Of a DNA stretch of 64,000 nt, positions 46,934 to 58,331 are shown in pieces. A model generated the notes under the pieces. It saw only the letters and a list, made by a program, of their open reading frames with translations. It did no database searches and had not been told where the DNA came from. The stretch is from Lasioglossum baleicum. Lineage: Eukaryota > Arthropoda > Insecta > Hymenoptera > Halictidae. The position numbers were made by a program, and so were the translations under genes. Location: assembly GCF_051020765.1 (NCBI RefSeq), contig NC_134935.1, forward strand, positions 18,663,579-18,727,578. Reading direction: 5' to 3'. The stretch's first letter is position 1; each line of letters begins with the position of its first letter.

Positions 46934-48045
46934 CAGTAGGAGCTCGATTATACGAGCCTACGAGATGTCCGAGGTCTTTAGTATCCCAACCCCAACATGA
47001 TTCAGAAGTAAATAGCTCAATTGAAACTTAAGTTGCTCGCACACTCCTCCGCTTTCTATACAACTGTTTACATAGAACTCTATATCACTCCACCATAAAT
47101 AAATTCTTGTTCAACAAAATAACTATTTCAATGCAAAATAAAGGCTGCTAGTCTACTCCTAGACACCTTTGTTTATTAATTAATTAAAAGTTGAGGCGAC
47201 TCATATGAGACACAATTCATTGCACAAATTAACAACAATTTAATCGGTAATTATATTATAAATAAAATTTTCATACACTGATTCGAAGAAACAGGAGACA
47301 AAGAAAAATTGATTTCTTCTTTTGATAATTCCGGTAAATTCAAACTGTAGTACATCGACATCCTTCAATTTTTTAATCTTTCTTTCATATTTTACCACTC
47401 TAATAAATGCATAAAATCCGCAGTCTAATTGTAAACGAGTAATGCATTCTACAATAGCCTTTAAGGAGGTTCCACCGTAAATAAACGTGATGAGCAGCTT
47501 CCTGCTAGCCCTTTACCACCCGAATGAATCTTACTCGAATTTTCGAATACCAGTGTGGTGGCAAACCACATATCGAGTTTCCAAGAGCCTCGGTGCAATA
47601 TACAGTTCAGAAATAATTCCAACGAATACAGCGCGCGCAAGGAAAATTATGAATTGTCGGAATCAACGAAGGACCTCGGAACACCCTGCTGTCAGCCATA
47701 AAATTCATTCGGCCGACACTTCGAGGCCAAGCGTCGAAATCTCCTCGTGCAGCGCTCGTATACATGCAGAGCCAGAGAGCATCCGCGATTTTATCGGCGC
47801 GTCTGAAATTTTCTCAATGTCTATATCTCAGACATTCGATTTAAATAATCGACCGAGATAGCGTATCTCCGCGGACCCTAGCATCACCGAAGAAGTAGGA
47901 CGAATCCACCAATATTAATGGCAGGTCTCGAACCGGGAGCACCGTAAAAAGAGAAATTAAGAACATTCCACGGTTTAACTGTCCACTCGTTTCGCTCGTA
48001 AACCCTGCGACAGCGAAAGAGAAGGAGATAGAGAGGGAGGTCGAA
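46934..48045. other. non-coding stretch
   Basis: ACAGTAGGAGCTCGATTATA at 46934 looks like a pogo/mariner-type end, with no partner in the window. A TGCGG-family right end (AATGCATAAAATCCGCAGTC) ends at 47427. The 124-codon plus frame at 47487-47861 is unrecognised. Confidence 0.4.
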
Positions 48046-48083
48046 CGAAAGCGAAAGAGAAAGAGAAAGAGAAAGAGAAAGAC
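48046..48083. repeat. (GAAAGA)n hexamer tract
   Basis: About six units of AGAGAA/GAAAGA on the plus strand. Confidence 0.9.
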
Positions 48084-48613
48084 GAAGCGAGAAAAAGTAG
48101 AAACGTAGAGATTTACCTCGTCGTTACGGCATTGCGCGAAACGCTCGAGAGTTAGCGTTATGCGCGGTTTGATTTATTATAAAAGATATTGGACAGATCG
48201 ACGCTCCGCGTTGTGCAACGGGGTTTTTCGTAGTCGGAGAGGCACCATCCATCGCGGCGCGAATGAAATCATTAAATCGGTCCGGTGCCGGCCGCGTAAA
48301 GGATAATATATCGCCCAGTAAACCTCATCGGTGCGTTAAACGGAATAATAATTATCGAGGCTGTACCGTCGGTAACGAGCCAGTTTTCTGAAGGCACGAT
48401 GGTGCTGGGATCGCAACCGCGATGAAAATTTGATCATTTTAATACGCCCCGCTGTGACAGCCTTGTTAGCCCGAGCGGCCGACCAATTAGCAAAACCAGC
48501 CTCGTAAAGTGTGCCGATCGCGAAAAACCCCGATGGTCCTTATTCGAATCCTATCATCGCTCGCGAATTTTCTCGACGTAAAAATATCCTCTGTCAAATT
48601 TCTGGTGACCGAG

Positions 48614-48747
48614 TTAATTGATAACTATATTTTCAACAATGTATACCAATATGATACATACAAAGATTTCTGATAATACATATTTGTTAGACTTTGTTAA
48701 AAACCTTGATCACGAGCCTGGCTCGTCAAAGTACGGCAAGGGGTTAA
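48614..48747. mobile_element. F1 MITE inserted in an F2 end
   Basis: The right end is ACGAGCCTGGCTCGTCAAAG, then TACGGCAAGGGGTTAA. Outside it, AACAGCTCCGAGTACAAAGG and GTTAA (to 48772) is a clear F2 terminus. On the left the F1 copy begins at TTAA 48614 after GACCGAG, matching the F2 interior (CCGAGTTAA, reversed, as in the 30911 copy). The F1 element therefore landed in the TTAA about 22 bp inside an F2 end. The F1 left end itself is diverged. Confidence 0.6.
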
Positions 48748-48824
48748 AACAGCTCCGAGTACAAAGGGTTAATTCCACAGTTCCCGCGCGAAGGTAAACA
48801 AACTTCCGATCGTCGCTCGCGTGT

Positions 48825-48851
48825 GCGGCGCGGCGCGGCGCGGCGCGGCGG
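48825..48851. repeat. (GCGGC)n pentamer repeat
   Basis: Five perfect GCGGC-type units; one of the two longest pentamer runs. Confidence 0.88.
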
Positions 48852-50135
48852 TGGCCGTGAAAATTCTGGTTCTTCGGGTAAACATAGATCTCGTTTTCCG
48901 CCAGCGTGCGATCGACGATAAAGTAGCTCTGATTAACAGCTGTTAAGGAAATGATGAGGCGAGCGATTAGTTTCGCTACCGATGATGACTCCCGTAAAAA
49001 GGGCGGAAAAATCGTGTGTAGCGGATGTTCAGCGATCGATGTCGCGGATGAATCCGCGTGACTGACTCGCTTTGAGGATCTATTAACCGTGGGTATGTAT
49101 CTCGGGAGAGGCTCGCGAGACTCACGAACGATAGACGGATAAACAGATCGCGGGGTATTGTGTGCTCCGGGACGGTCGCGTGTCTACACGTGTTCGTGGA
49201 TCCATGGTTGTGCGTCCGTGTTCGCGCGAGCGAAGGTGTGCGTGAACTGGTCACACACGCGATCACCGCGTCCGAGGTTGGTACACGTACCAGCTGAGTT
49301 CCTATAATGGGTATGCAAGTGGCGAAGCAGGTTCCATTCATTCATGTTCGGTGCGCACTAGTGGCCTACCATTTACAATTTCCCATTTACCATTTACCAT
49401 CCTCGTCTCGCGCGGCCCGCCGCTCTCTCTCTCTCTGTCCCGCCTTCTCCGCTTCTCTCTGTCTCGTTCCAACCTCGGCCGATCCCGATCGCTCGATCCT
49501 GCTCGCTCCTCGATCCACGCCCGCCCCGTGAAAGAGAGGGATCGGTAACGTGCACACACCGCGAGAGATCGACCTCTCCTGCACTTCGGAACAAGCGAGT
49601 CGGTTGTTACACCGGATGCAGATGCTTGCTAGTCCACAGTCCACGCTGTTGCGAGGATTGCATATCCGTTACCTGCGGACGAGCTGTTCCAGAGACCCTT
49701 TCGCTGACGATCGACTGGCTGTTCGAACTTTTTAACCCTTTGCACCCGTAGCACCACTAGACATTACTGTATGTACAGTGAAACTCCATTTGTCTGAACC
49801 GTTCACGGGACATCGTTTCTTCGTTTGTATAATAGCTACGAGTAAGTAGAACACTTTTCGAAGATGCTGGTTCGAATAAATAGGCCCCCCCCCTCCCGCT
49901 GTACTGTCATTCGAAACAATTACTAAACGTCAGCGAACGTTTGTACGTTTGAGGAGGATGTTTCTTAATGATCCCATAGCAGCCATGGGTAGATTCTTTG
50001 CGATCTGGGTAATTAGAATGTACATAGATAGATGGTGTGTAATCCTGAATAAATGGATAAGCGTGTGTAAATACGCTCACACGCTCAAAACGTTTAGCGG
50101 CAGTAATGTAAGCCTGCTCAGTCTGCCTTCGGTAT
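48852..50135. other. non-coding stretch
   Basis: CCATTTAC tandem at 49369-49398 (about four units). F2-like left end TTAACCCTTTGCACCCG at 49732 (end only). TACAGTGAAACTCCATTTGT at 49767 looks like a pogo-type end without partner. CpG-rich frames at 48976-49735 are mirrored and unrecognised. Confidence 0.4.
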
Positions 50136-50178
50136 GTTTACAGTTTACAGTTTACAGTTTACAGTTTACAGTTTACAG
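50136..50178. repeat. (TTTACAG)n heptamer tandem repeat
   Basis: Six units of TTTACAG; the overlapping frame reads FTVYSLQ repeats, which is an artefact. Confidence 0.95.
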
Positions 50179-50749
50179 GATACACTGTTCCAAAATAAAA
50201 TGTCTCAACGAGTGTGATACATATAAAAAAATCCTACTTATATTCCTAATACATATTCTTTCTAGAGTTACGTATAAACAATTCACAAACATACTTTCTA
50301 AATCACCTAATTTCTACTACTTTGATAACTTACTTTTACAATGATCATTTATCTTTGAATGGGTCTACATGAACATTTCCCTTTAAAAATCGCTATAATA
50401 ACCTGTTGACAATAAACACCTAGCTAAAGCAAGAGTGCAACGACGTTAATTTTGTACGTCTACTTCTAAAAATCCTCTTCGCGAGTCGAGCAAACAAGAT
50501 TAAACACCAACGTATAAATTCCCTGATTCTTCCAAAGCACAAGTACAAGAATTCCGCAATCCATTCATGAAACAAAATCGCGCATTAGTCAGAGATGAAT
50601 AATTTCCAAGTATACTTGATAGAAAGATAAAACACTGATTTAATATTCAATCGCTGCAATAAACACTTCCAGAAGCATACATCGAGTCTGATTGAATAAA
50701 GATACTTCTCGGAATCCATTCCCAATAAACAATCCCCGACTGCTAGAAC
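50179..50749. other. AT-rich non-coding stretch
   Basis: No gene or repeat boundary recognised. Confidence 0.45.
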
Positions 50750-51176
50750 TAGTGATGTGGGATCTGAATCGCTTCGAATCGCCTCGATTCAATATTTGCG
50801 ACAAAATATTCGAATCCCTTGCAACATATTTCGAAGCTTAGAACTCTTGAAACTCTTGGGCGTCTGAAAAGGTCTTGATGGTCTTGAAACTCTTGAAATG
50901 TTACATCCATCGCGAAACAATGATTGCGTCATGTCAGCATTGGGATTGGGATGGATAACAGTATGAACGCGTACCGATATTATAAAAAGTATAACATTTA
51001 TTAAGATTATCAAGACTTGAAATTTTCAAAAATTTCAAGAGTTTCAACAGTCTCAAGACTTTCAAGAGTTTCAAGAATTTCTGATTTCGAATAAATATCG
51101 AATTGATTCGAAACTCTGTGGTGAGTGATTTGTTCGAAAACTTGCAAGACAGAGTATTGTATGCCCATCATCACTA
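50750..51176. mobile_element. MITE with TAGTGATG ends, possibly hAT-like
   Basis: The left end is TAGTGATGTGGGATCTGAAT; the right end, reversed, is TAGTGATGATGGGCATAC. The interior is rich in GAAACTCTTG on one side and TTTCAAGAG on the other, so the arms are partly inverted. Flanking octamers (GCTAGAAC and GCAGCTGC) do not match well; the target duplication is decayed or the ends differ slightly. An 86-bp deletion derivative lies at 21229-21314. Confidence 0.65.
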
Positions 51177-52158
51177 GCAGCTGCAACGAATCATCTAAAC
51201 CGCAGAGTTTCCACGAATTGATTGCCATCGTGCGACGAGTCTTTTGAAGTCAGTACAGCGCAACAATAATCAGATCTCCTCGGAAATGGAGTCCGTATTT
51301 TCGGAAACCAAACAGAATATTTGTTTCTTCGTCCTCTTCGGGTTTGACTCGGATGCAGAGATTTGTTCAGGATTCCTCGCGCTGTATGTATGATGTATAT
51401 GTAATATGTAATTATGTATATGTATCACCCTACGTATGTACATATGTTCTACGAGTTACAGAATATACACAAATGCCATGTCACACATTCATTTTCCACA
51501 ATAAACTTGTAAGAATATTTACAAATTTTGCTGGCTGACCAAGGAACCCGATTTCTCTTGCGTCGGTTCACACGTAACACGTTTCGCAAACATCGACGTC
51601 AACAAAGTATGAAAACCTGGGTCGAGAGCTGGTATCTCGATCTCTCGAAATGAAATCCCTTAAAGATCTCAGTTGCCCGATATATCAGCTGTCCCGGACG
51701 TGTCATCTCGGGAGAACGATGCAAAGATAACGCCTCGGATGACGGAGTTTTAATCGAGAATAAGAAACCAATTACTTTGTATCCGAGAACGATTTATAAC
51801 GCAGCTAACCCTACATCGTGTCGTTGATACGTCGATCGATTAGACATCCCGAGCGATTTATCGCGAGGATCTCTGGCCCTTTAACGCGTCCTTTTCTCTA
51901 TTTTCGGTGTATGTATGTTAAATCCAATCACCGATGCTTCCGATTCTCATAAAATTGATGTAGAATTTTATATTCTATGTATATGTGTGTAGATTTTCAG
52001 ATTGAATGAGAAAATTGAAATCGAATCTTATCTACTGCTTCAAATTCGTAATTTGTCTGTCAAAGTGGAAGCGCCACATTTGAATGAACATGAGAAGAGT
52101 TATCGAATCGCAAGTAGAAGAACAAGGGTGTTGAATTTTTCGAAATGTATCCCAAATC
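51177..52158. other. non-coding stretch
   Basis: ATGTAT-rich words at 51385-51445. No gene. The 114-codon frame at 52002-52346 spans the mobile element at 52159 and is not credible as a gene. Confidence 0.45.
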
Positions 52159-52259
52159 CAGAGTTGCCAGATGAGGGGAGGGAGCATTCACTGCCAGCTC
52201 TCTCTCTCTCTCTTTGCCAGTACCGGACGCATGCGGGGAAACTTAATTTGGCAACTCTG
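52159..52259. mobile_element. 101-bp hAT-like MITE with perfect 8-bp TSD
   Basis: CCCAAATC flanks both sides (52151-52158 and 52260-52267). The left end is CAGAGTTGCCAGATGAGG; the right end, reversed, is CAGAGTTGCCAAATTAAG. CAGAGTTGCCA-type ends and an 8-bp duplication fit the hAT superfamily. A (TC)n tract lies at 52198-52213 inside. At about 100 bp it is near the minimum length for such elements. Confidence 0.9.
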
Positions 52260-52267
52260 CCCAAATC

Positions 52268-54259
52268 AATCGTCACTTTTCATTGTTATGCGCCGTTTTT
52301 ATCGCCATTGAAATATCGTCAACATTTGATAACGTCTCCGCGTTAAAAGAACCTCGATACATATGCAATATGTTTCTAGTACAGTTGCAGGAAGAAAATA
52401 TATTAGTACTCCGCTCGAGGAAAAAGGAAACCGAGGACGCCAAAGTAGTACATACGTGAAATATAGTTCAGTGTTATCTTAATGCGATACGACCGGCACC
52501 TTTTTATCGGGGCACGTTTGTCCTCGGTAATATCCTGGTCGACAACACCACTTCCGTGAGAGATGCTGATGGTCGTACAAAAACCGAGGGAGTAATTCTG
52601 AAATCAGAAGACACCTCTTATTAACGGTGGCGCATTAGCACCGACGATGATTCTTCGAGAGTGGAAAAAGATCTGCGAAAAATCCTCGGACGAGCAATCT
52701 CACGCATCGGATCACCCCCGGACCGATGTGTAACCGTGCTTGACTATCGTCATTTTTTATCGATTCGCTCGTCCTGTTGGCTTTTCCCTCGGCTTGTGCC
52801 TACGCGACGCGGCGCGCCGCTTGTTCATTGAATTATTTAATACCAAGGAGGACGAAGGAGACACGCGGCTGATGGATCGCCTTCGATTTCCGATCGAGGA
52901 TCGGAGCGATCGATGATGGAACCTTGCGACACGCCGTAGCATTTTCTATCGTTTCGACTATCTTAGTAGACCTCCGATGCATTATAATTAGCTTTCTCCG
53001 GCAGATTGATTACTGCTATCAATTATATTCGTTTATTTCGAATCCTCGAGTGCATGGTTGACTTGGCTTCGTACGCTCTTCGGAAATAGTTGTGTGAAAG
53101 ATCCCAGCATGATAGCACATTTTTACGCCTCCACCTTTTTCAAAATTAAATTGGATCATACATAGTTGTCATTTAATCATTATCTCTTGCGCCACGTGTA
53201 CGCACTGTTCAATTGATTTATACATTTCAGCAAGAAAAATTTAAATTGAACACAGTTAATTAAATTATTATATATTATATTATATATCATATACATATAT
53301 AAAAGTGGACCGATAATTACTAGTTTCCTTAGACATCCCTTGCTTCTACAAATTCTCTTGAATTAATTCGCCCTGGAAATGGATCCTCGAGTTTCCAGCA
53401 TCGTAGCATATATCTCCGGGCAGGACGACAATTAATTACACGCATGGTTTTCCGATTCCAGTGGATGCAACGAGTCCTCTATACATAAAACCTCGTATAA
53501 TTCTCGTTAATTCCGGCTCCGGGGAGCAGAACTCGGAGTTTTATGTCGTTTACAGCTGATAACATTTAACACTTACCGGCGCGGCGCGGCGCGGCGGCCA
53601 GGTTCATCAGGCTCTCACTGATCCAGTTAATTAAACGTCGTTCGCCGGCGTTTCGCTGGCCGGCCAATTTTTCTCCGACAGGCCTCTTCTGCCCGGCTTA
53701 TCCGAGGCACTAACTTATCCCGCGGATAGCAACGAGCCCTATCGAAACGTTTCCGTTCGAAGTTGAAATCCTTGTCGAGGCATTTAGCATTTCTCGAAGA
53801 GGTTCGGCTCGATTACCGGCGAAATCGATTAACGATCCCAACGCGGCGCGAGCGAGCGCGGTTTCGAAAAATCCCGGCACGCACTCCGGAGTTTACGCGC
53901 GCTCTCCCAACTCCCAACTAGCGGAATGCGAGCATTAAACGAACCATGTTTGGAAGTCGCGGCAGCGCATCCCGGTAGCCTAATCGTCGCGGGAACCTGT
54001 TCCAGATTTCAGCTGTTACTCTTAATTAGATTCGCGTTATATCCCGGCTTATTAATATTTTTTCGGCCGGCGCTATCTGCCAGTCGGAGCGAATTAACTC
54101 TCGAACTCGGTCGCGACCAACGACCAATCGAGATAACTCCCCTCGGGCGTCTCTCGGATCTCTGCTAAGCGACCGACAACAACACGAGAAACAAGATGAA
54201 CAGGCGGCGGGGGAGACGGCGCGATGGAAAGAGAGCGAAAGAGAGATGGAAAACACGGG
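52268..54259. other. non-coding stretch
   Basis: TATATTATA-type AT tract at 53265-53305. Pentamer run at 53578-53598. No gene or TE boundary recognised. Confidence 0.4.
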
Positions 54260-54270
54260 AGGGAGAGAGA

Positions 54271-54325
<55 letters not shown>
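54260..54325. repeat. (GA)n microsatellite with GATA units
   Basis: GGGAGAGAGAGAG, then three GATA units, then about 20 GA units. The longest GA tract in the window. Confidence 0.97.
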
Positions 54326-54326
<1 letters not shown>

Positions 54327-57300
54327 CGCAAGAAAAAGAAACTTAATAATCTCGCGAGCCGAGCGAAGCGGACGGCAGACGTCCATCCAACGGAGATCGT
54401 TGGGATCCGCGCGCAAAAAACCGCTCCACGTGAAAGTCACCGGGGCGGCGCGGCGAGGCCGTGCTCGCTTTCCAATCGGCCGACAACGGGCACACCCGGG
54501 CGACCGGCTCGGCTCGATTTGCTAATTAGTGGCCACGTCGGGGCTAATTAATTCCGGCGAGCAGGTCGTGAGGAGCGAACGCCACGCCGCGCCGCGCGGC
54601 ACAGTGCAGCCCAGCGTGTATGTACCACAGAGAGACACCGTGGCAGAGCGCGTAGCGCAGCGTGCACGCACGAGGCGCACGACAATGAGAGACAATGGGG
54701 GCCACTCGCGTTGATTGTGATCCCGAGGCTTTTCTCGCACATAGAGGTGCAGGGAGGTGTGAAAGAGGATAATAATATAGAGTTACTCTCCCGGCGAATA
54801 TTTCATATCGACGCGCGGAGCATCCCCGCCCCCTTTTGCACCTTCTCTCGCGCCTATTCTCTATGCCCGCTTCCGTTCGCTTTCTTTCCTCCCCGAAGAC
54901 GACAGCACACACATCCCAGCGACCCTCTCGAACCCTTTCGAGCCAGCTCGAGCATGCTCGTCCCTTTCGGAGCTCTCGGTCCAGCGCCTCTCGCACTGCT
55001 AGAACCGCAAACGAACTGTGGCCCTATCCGTCGCGTTACGTCGCGTCGCGTCGTCGCCACGGGACGTCCCGTCGAGATTCGACGAGCTTTTATGCCGAGC
55101 TGCTTCCGTGCACGCGCGGAAAGTCAGCCAGAAGGGGTTCACCGAGGACAAGCTCGTCTTCCTGTTTCCCTTTTCAACGGAGGAAGGGAAACGGGAGACG
55201 CACGACGCCTAAACGCGACACCGTGACGAGCAGATACATATACGCGTGCACACGCTGAGACCATCTTTTGTGGGATCGTGTGCTGGGTAACCGAATCTGG
55301 GTGTCGGGAGTTTAGACAGATCCGAACACCCTGCGCGCTCTCCTCTCTTGAAACTTCGCGTTAGCACATTGCTTACGCACCGTTCACGACCCATACGTAC
55401 GCACATCTGGTGGACAAACCTGAAGGAACCAATGACCCTCCGTGCTCTTTGATGATGCGTTATGATGATTTTCAGATACACCTACAAATTCATTTTGATT
55501 ACACAATTTTCTAAAATCGAATGCAGTTTTTCAAATACTTGAGCATTTGATTTGCGGCGATATTTCGATGAAACGAGACGAGGAAGAAAACGAGAAGAAG
55601 AAGGCCGCTATCGGGCAGCCGCCTAGCCGCTCCGAGCAGAAGATGGATTTCCTCGCGCGATCCTGAGGGTCTGAACAGCCCGAAGAGCCCTAGGGAATCG
55701 TCCGCCGCGTCGCGCCGCGCCGTGATAAAACCGAGCGAAAGAGTATTAATGGTGGAGCAGCTTGTTAGCGAGCGTTTCGATAGAGCTATCATAGCGGAAC
55801 AAGAATCCGCACTTAACTCAATTCGCCGTTAATGTGGACACGGCCATCCTCTCGAATAGCCGAATCGATTACATCGATATCTCGAGCGGGTCTAGCTGGG
55901 ACAGAATAGCCCGGGAGTTCAAGTTCGATCGTAAAGTTAATATTCCCGTGAGAGGTGCGCAACGGGCAGCAGACAAAATAAACATCGCGCCTCTGTTCCG
56001 TAAAAAATCGACTATCTCTCGGGACGAGGAACGGGTTCCTTTTCCCTTGTGTCTTCACCGTGAGCGCCGGCCGCGGCCGAGCGCGAGCGTTATGCAAATC
56101 AGTCATGCGAAATTTTCACATCCCGACGTGGAGCGGATCCCGACTTGACGCGGATGATGTTTTCATCGGCCGGAAGAAACAACCATCGCGAGCATGCGTG
56201 CTTCTTTGTCACGGTTTTACAAATCTCTTTTTATTCTGTTCGTCTCTCCTCTCCGGTCCCGGGCAATTTCCTCTCGATGGCAAGGCAAGCGGTTGTTCCT
56301 CTACCTCGAACTCGTGTATGTGCTCACTCCTTTTTGCATCACTTTTGCGACACGCTGATATTTTAATGAAATTCAAATAATACAGGATACAGTTTGTTCA
56401 AAAGTATTTGACACGCGTATTCTTCTTTAGCTGCTGACATTTATGTTAAGGGGGTGAAAATAGCCCTCAAAGTTAATATCTCGGAAACCAGAGAGGGTCT
56501 AGGACAATGAACTTTTATTAAATTTGTGAAAAGATTTCAAAAGAAATATAATATTTGCTTGAACAATATCTGAAAAGATTCATCTCTTTTTTTCTAATAT
56601 TTCTTAGTAATTGTTTAGCCATACTCGTGTAACTTTGTGTACGTAATATATGGACCAAAGTAAGAGTAAATACATGTTTTTGGAACTTTTCTGTTCTTGT
56701 TATTTGAGAATAACTATTAAATTTACAACATTTCCCAAGCATATAGGGGCGAAAACTGTTTGGATTTGTTTAGTAAATGATAACATAAACATTTACAATA
56801 TTTCGAATTATACTATAAAGAATATAATTTATGCGAGAGTAACCGAATAAAAACAGATTCCCTTCAAATTAATAAAAAACTTCCATATTGTCACTAAATA
56901 TCCGGCAACAAAAACAGATGAATTTTTATAGGTAAAAATGTGGTCATTATTGTTGCTGTAATCATTAGAATGTAATCATTGGTATTGATAAGAATCCACG
57001 TATGTCAACCGATAAACGTAGTAAAATTGCCCCTTTTTTTCGAAAAAAGTCCAGCTAGATTGGCGATCCGTCTCACTGTGGGGCGAATTGGTATAACTCG
57101 TCACGGTCGTAAATGAAATGATTCTGCGAGCACACGGGGCCGCCGCGCCGCGCGCCGCGCGCCGGCCGCGGGGATCGTCTGACAGTCGACTCGCCTTGCG
57201 AATTCTTTCCTCGTGCCCGGTTTCTTCGGCGACTTCTGCGAGATTGCGCGTTCGCCTGTTCGCCTGCGAACTCGCTGTTCCGTTAGTTCGCGGCCAGCCC

Positions 57301-57992
57301 GTTATCGCGACTCCCTGTCCTCCGCGAACCTGCGCGCGCGCGCGATTACTCCGGCCGATGCTAATTGTTCTCATCCTGTCCGGTTAATTCTCAAGCGGCG
57401 TAGGAAGTCCAGGGTGACGCTTATCCTATCGGCCGGTCACGCTGGGTAGCCACGTCCCGTGGCACGGTTCTTTCTTTCGCAGATACGCGGACACCGGGGG
57501 AAACCGTGACGGATAAACATGCAGACACGGGGGGGGGAGAGACAGAGATAGGGGACGAAGAAAGACAGATACCCGGTACATTGTAGCGACAGATAACGGC
57601 CTGCATTATGCGCCTCCGCGCATTACCTAATCCGATATCCGGGGAATGAGGAAAACGTCCACGCGGAACACGTAATGGGAACTGCCTTCCCCGTGAGATC
57701 CGATTTTACCCCTCGGACTACGGAAGTTGGGGTACCGGTATACCTGGTCAGTTCGGCTCGTCCTATTTAGCATTTGCATATTTCTTAAACCCTTTCACTG
57801 TTTAGTACGAGGCGACCTGCAGAGCGATCGGTGGCCCGAGTGTTCAGTTCGCACACCGGAAACGCCTATTTTCCTCGACAACGAAAAGATATTTAAAACC
57901 CAGTTGGTGTCGTTGGGTCTCCGATGAACCGCAACTGTTTCAGTTGTTGTTTCAGTGCTTGCTAGACAATTTTCTTTTATCGAAAACAAATC

Positions 57993-57994
<2 letters not shown>
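54326..57994. other. CpG-rich stretch, then AT-rich
   Basis: Positions 54430-55260 are CpG-rich with overlapping open frames on both strands (171 codons plus at 54711-55226; 150 codons minus at 54544-54996), none recognised; a promoter or first exon is possible but no signal singles it out. Positions 56380-57000 are AT-rich and empty. A second CpG-rich patch with GCGC runs lies at 57120-57400. TTAAACCCTTTCACTG at 57786 resembles a TTAA-element end only. Confidence 0.3.

Positions 57995-58026
<32 letters not shown>
57995..58026. repeat. (TC)n microsatellite
   Basis: About 15 CT units. Confidence 0.95.
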
Positions 58027-58027
<1 letters not shown>

Positions 58028-58074
58028 ATGTACAAGCTACTATTGATAACATTTCAGACAGTAATACCCATCGG

Positions 58075-58140
58075 TAGACTGCGGATCTCCGTGCAAAATA
58101 AAAATGGGTAGCATCAATTGCAAGAATCATTTCCTTCTTC
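58075..58140. mobile_element. TGCGG-family end (second-end type)
   Basis: TAGACTGCGGATCTCCGTGCA is followed by AAATAAAAATGGGTAGCATC and AATTGCAAG, the sub-terminal sequence of the other end of the family in inverse. The copy at 58150 follows at once, so this is a broken neighbour. Confidence 0.6.
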
Positions 58141-58149
58141 GTTAATAAT

Positions 58150-58331
58150 TAGAATGCGGATCTTTATGCATTTTGTATAGCAAAATTGAGAACATAAAAT
58201 TAAAAATTGATTTGAATACGATTTCTCCTGTGTTAAAATCATTACGGGAAGAGATAACATTCATTTCAGTTTCTATTTCTTGCAATCGATGCAGACAATT
58301 TTTATTTTGCATAATGATCATCCTCGGTCTA
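58150..58331. mobile_element. TGCGG-family MITE, both ends present
   Basis: The left end is TAGAATGCGGATCTTTATGC; the right end, reversed, is TAGACCGAGGATGATCATTA, then TGCA. TA stands at both edges. The interior (GATTTCTCCTGTGTTAAAAT, GGGAAGAGATAACATTC, GTTTCTATTTCTTGCAATCG) is the reference used to read the split copy at 16379-17050. 182 bp, no frame. Confidence 0.75.

Noticed and set aside
46934..49790. pogo-type element between CAGTAGGAGCTCG (46934) and CAGTGAAACTCC (49768)
   Set aside because: Both words point the same way and differ beyond the first few bases, so they are not the two ends of one element; each is at most a solo end.
50136..50178. CRISPR-like or telomere-like array
   Set aside because: A 7-bp tandem with no spacers; it is not a CRISPR array and not the insect TTAGG telomere repeat.
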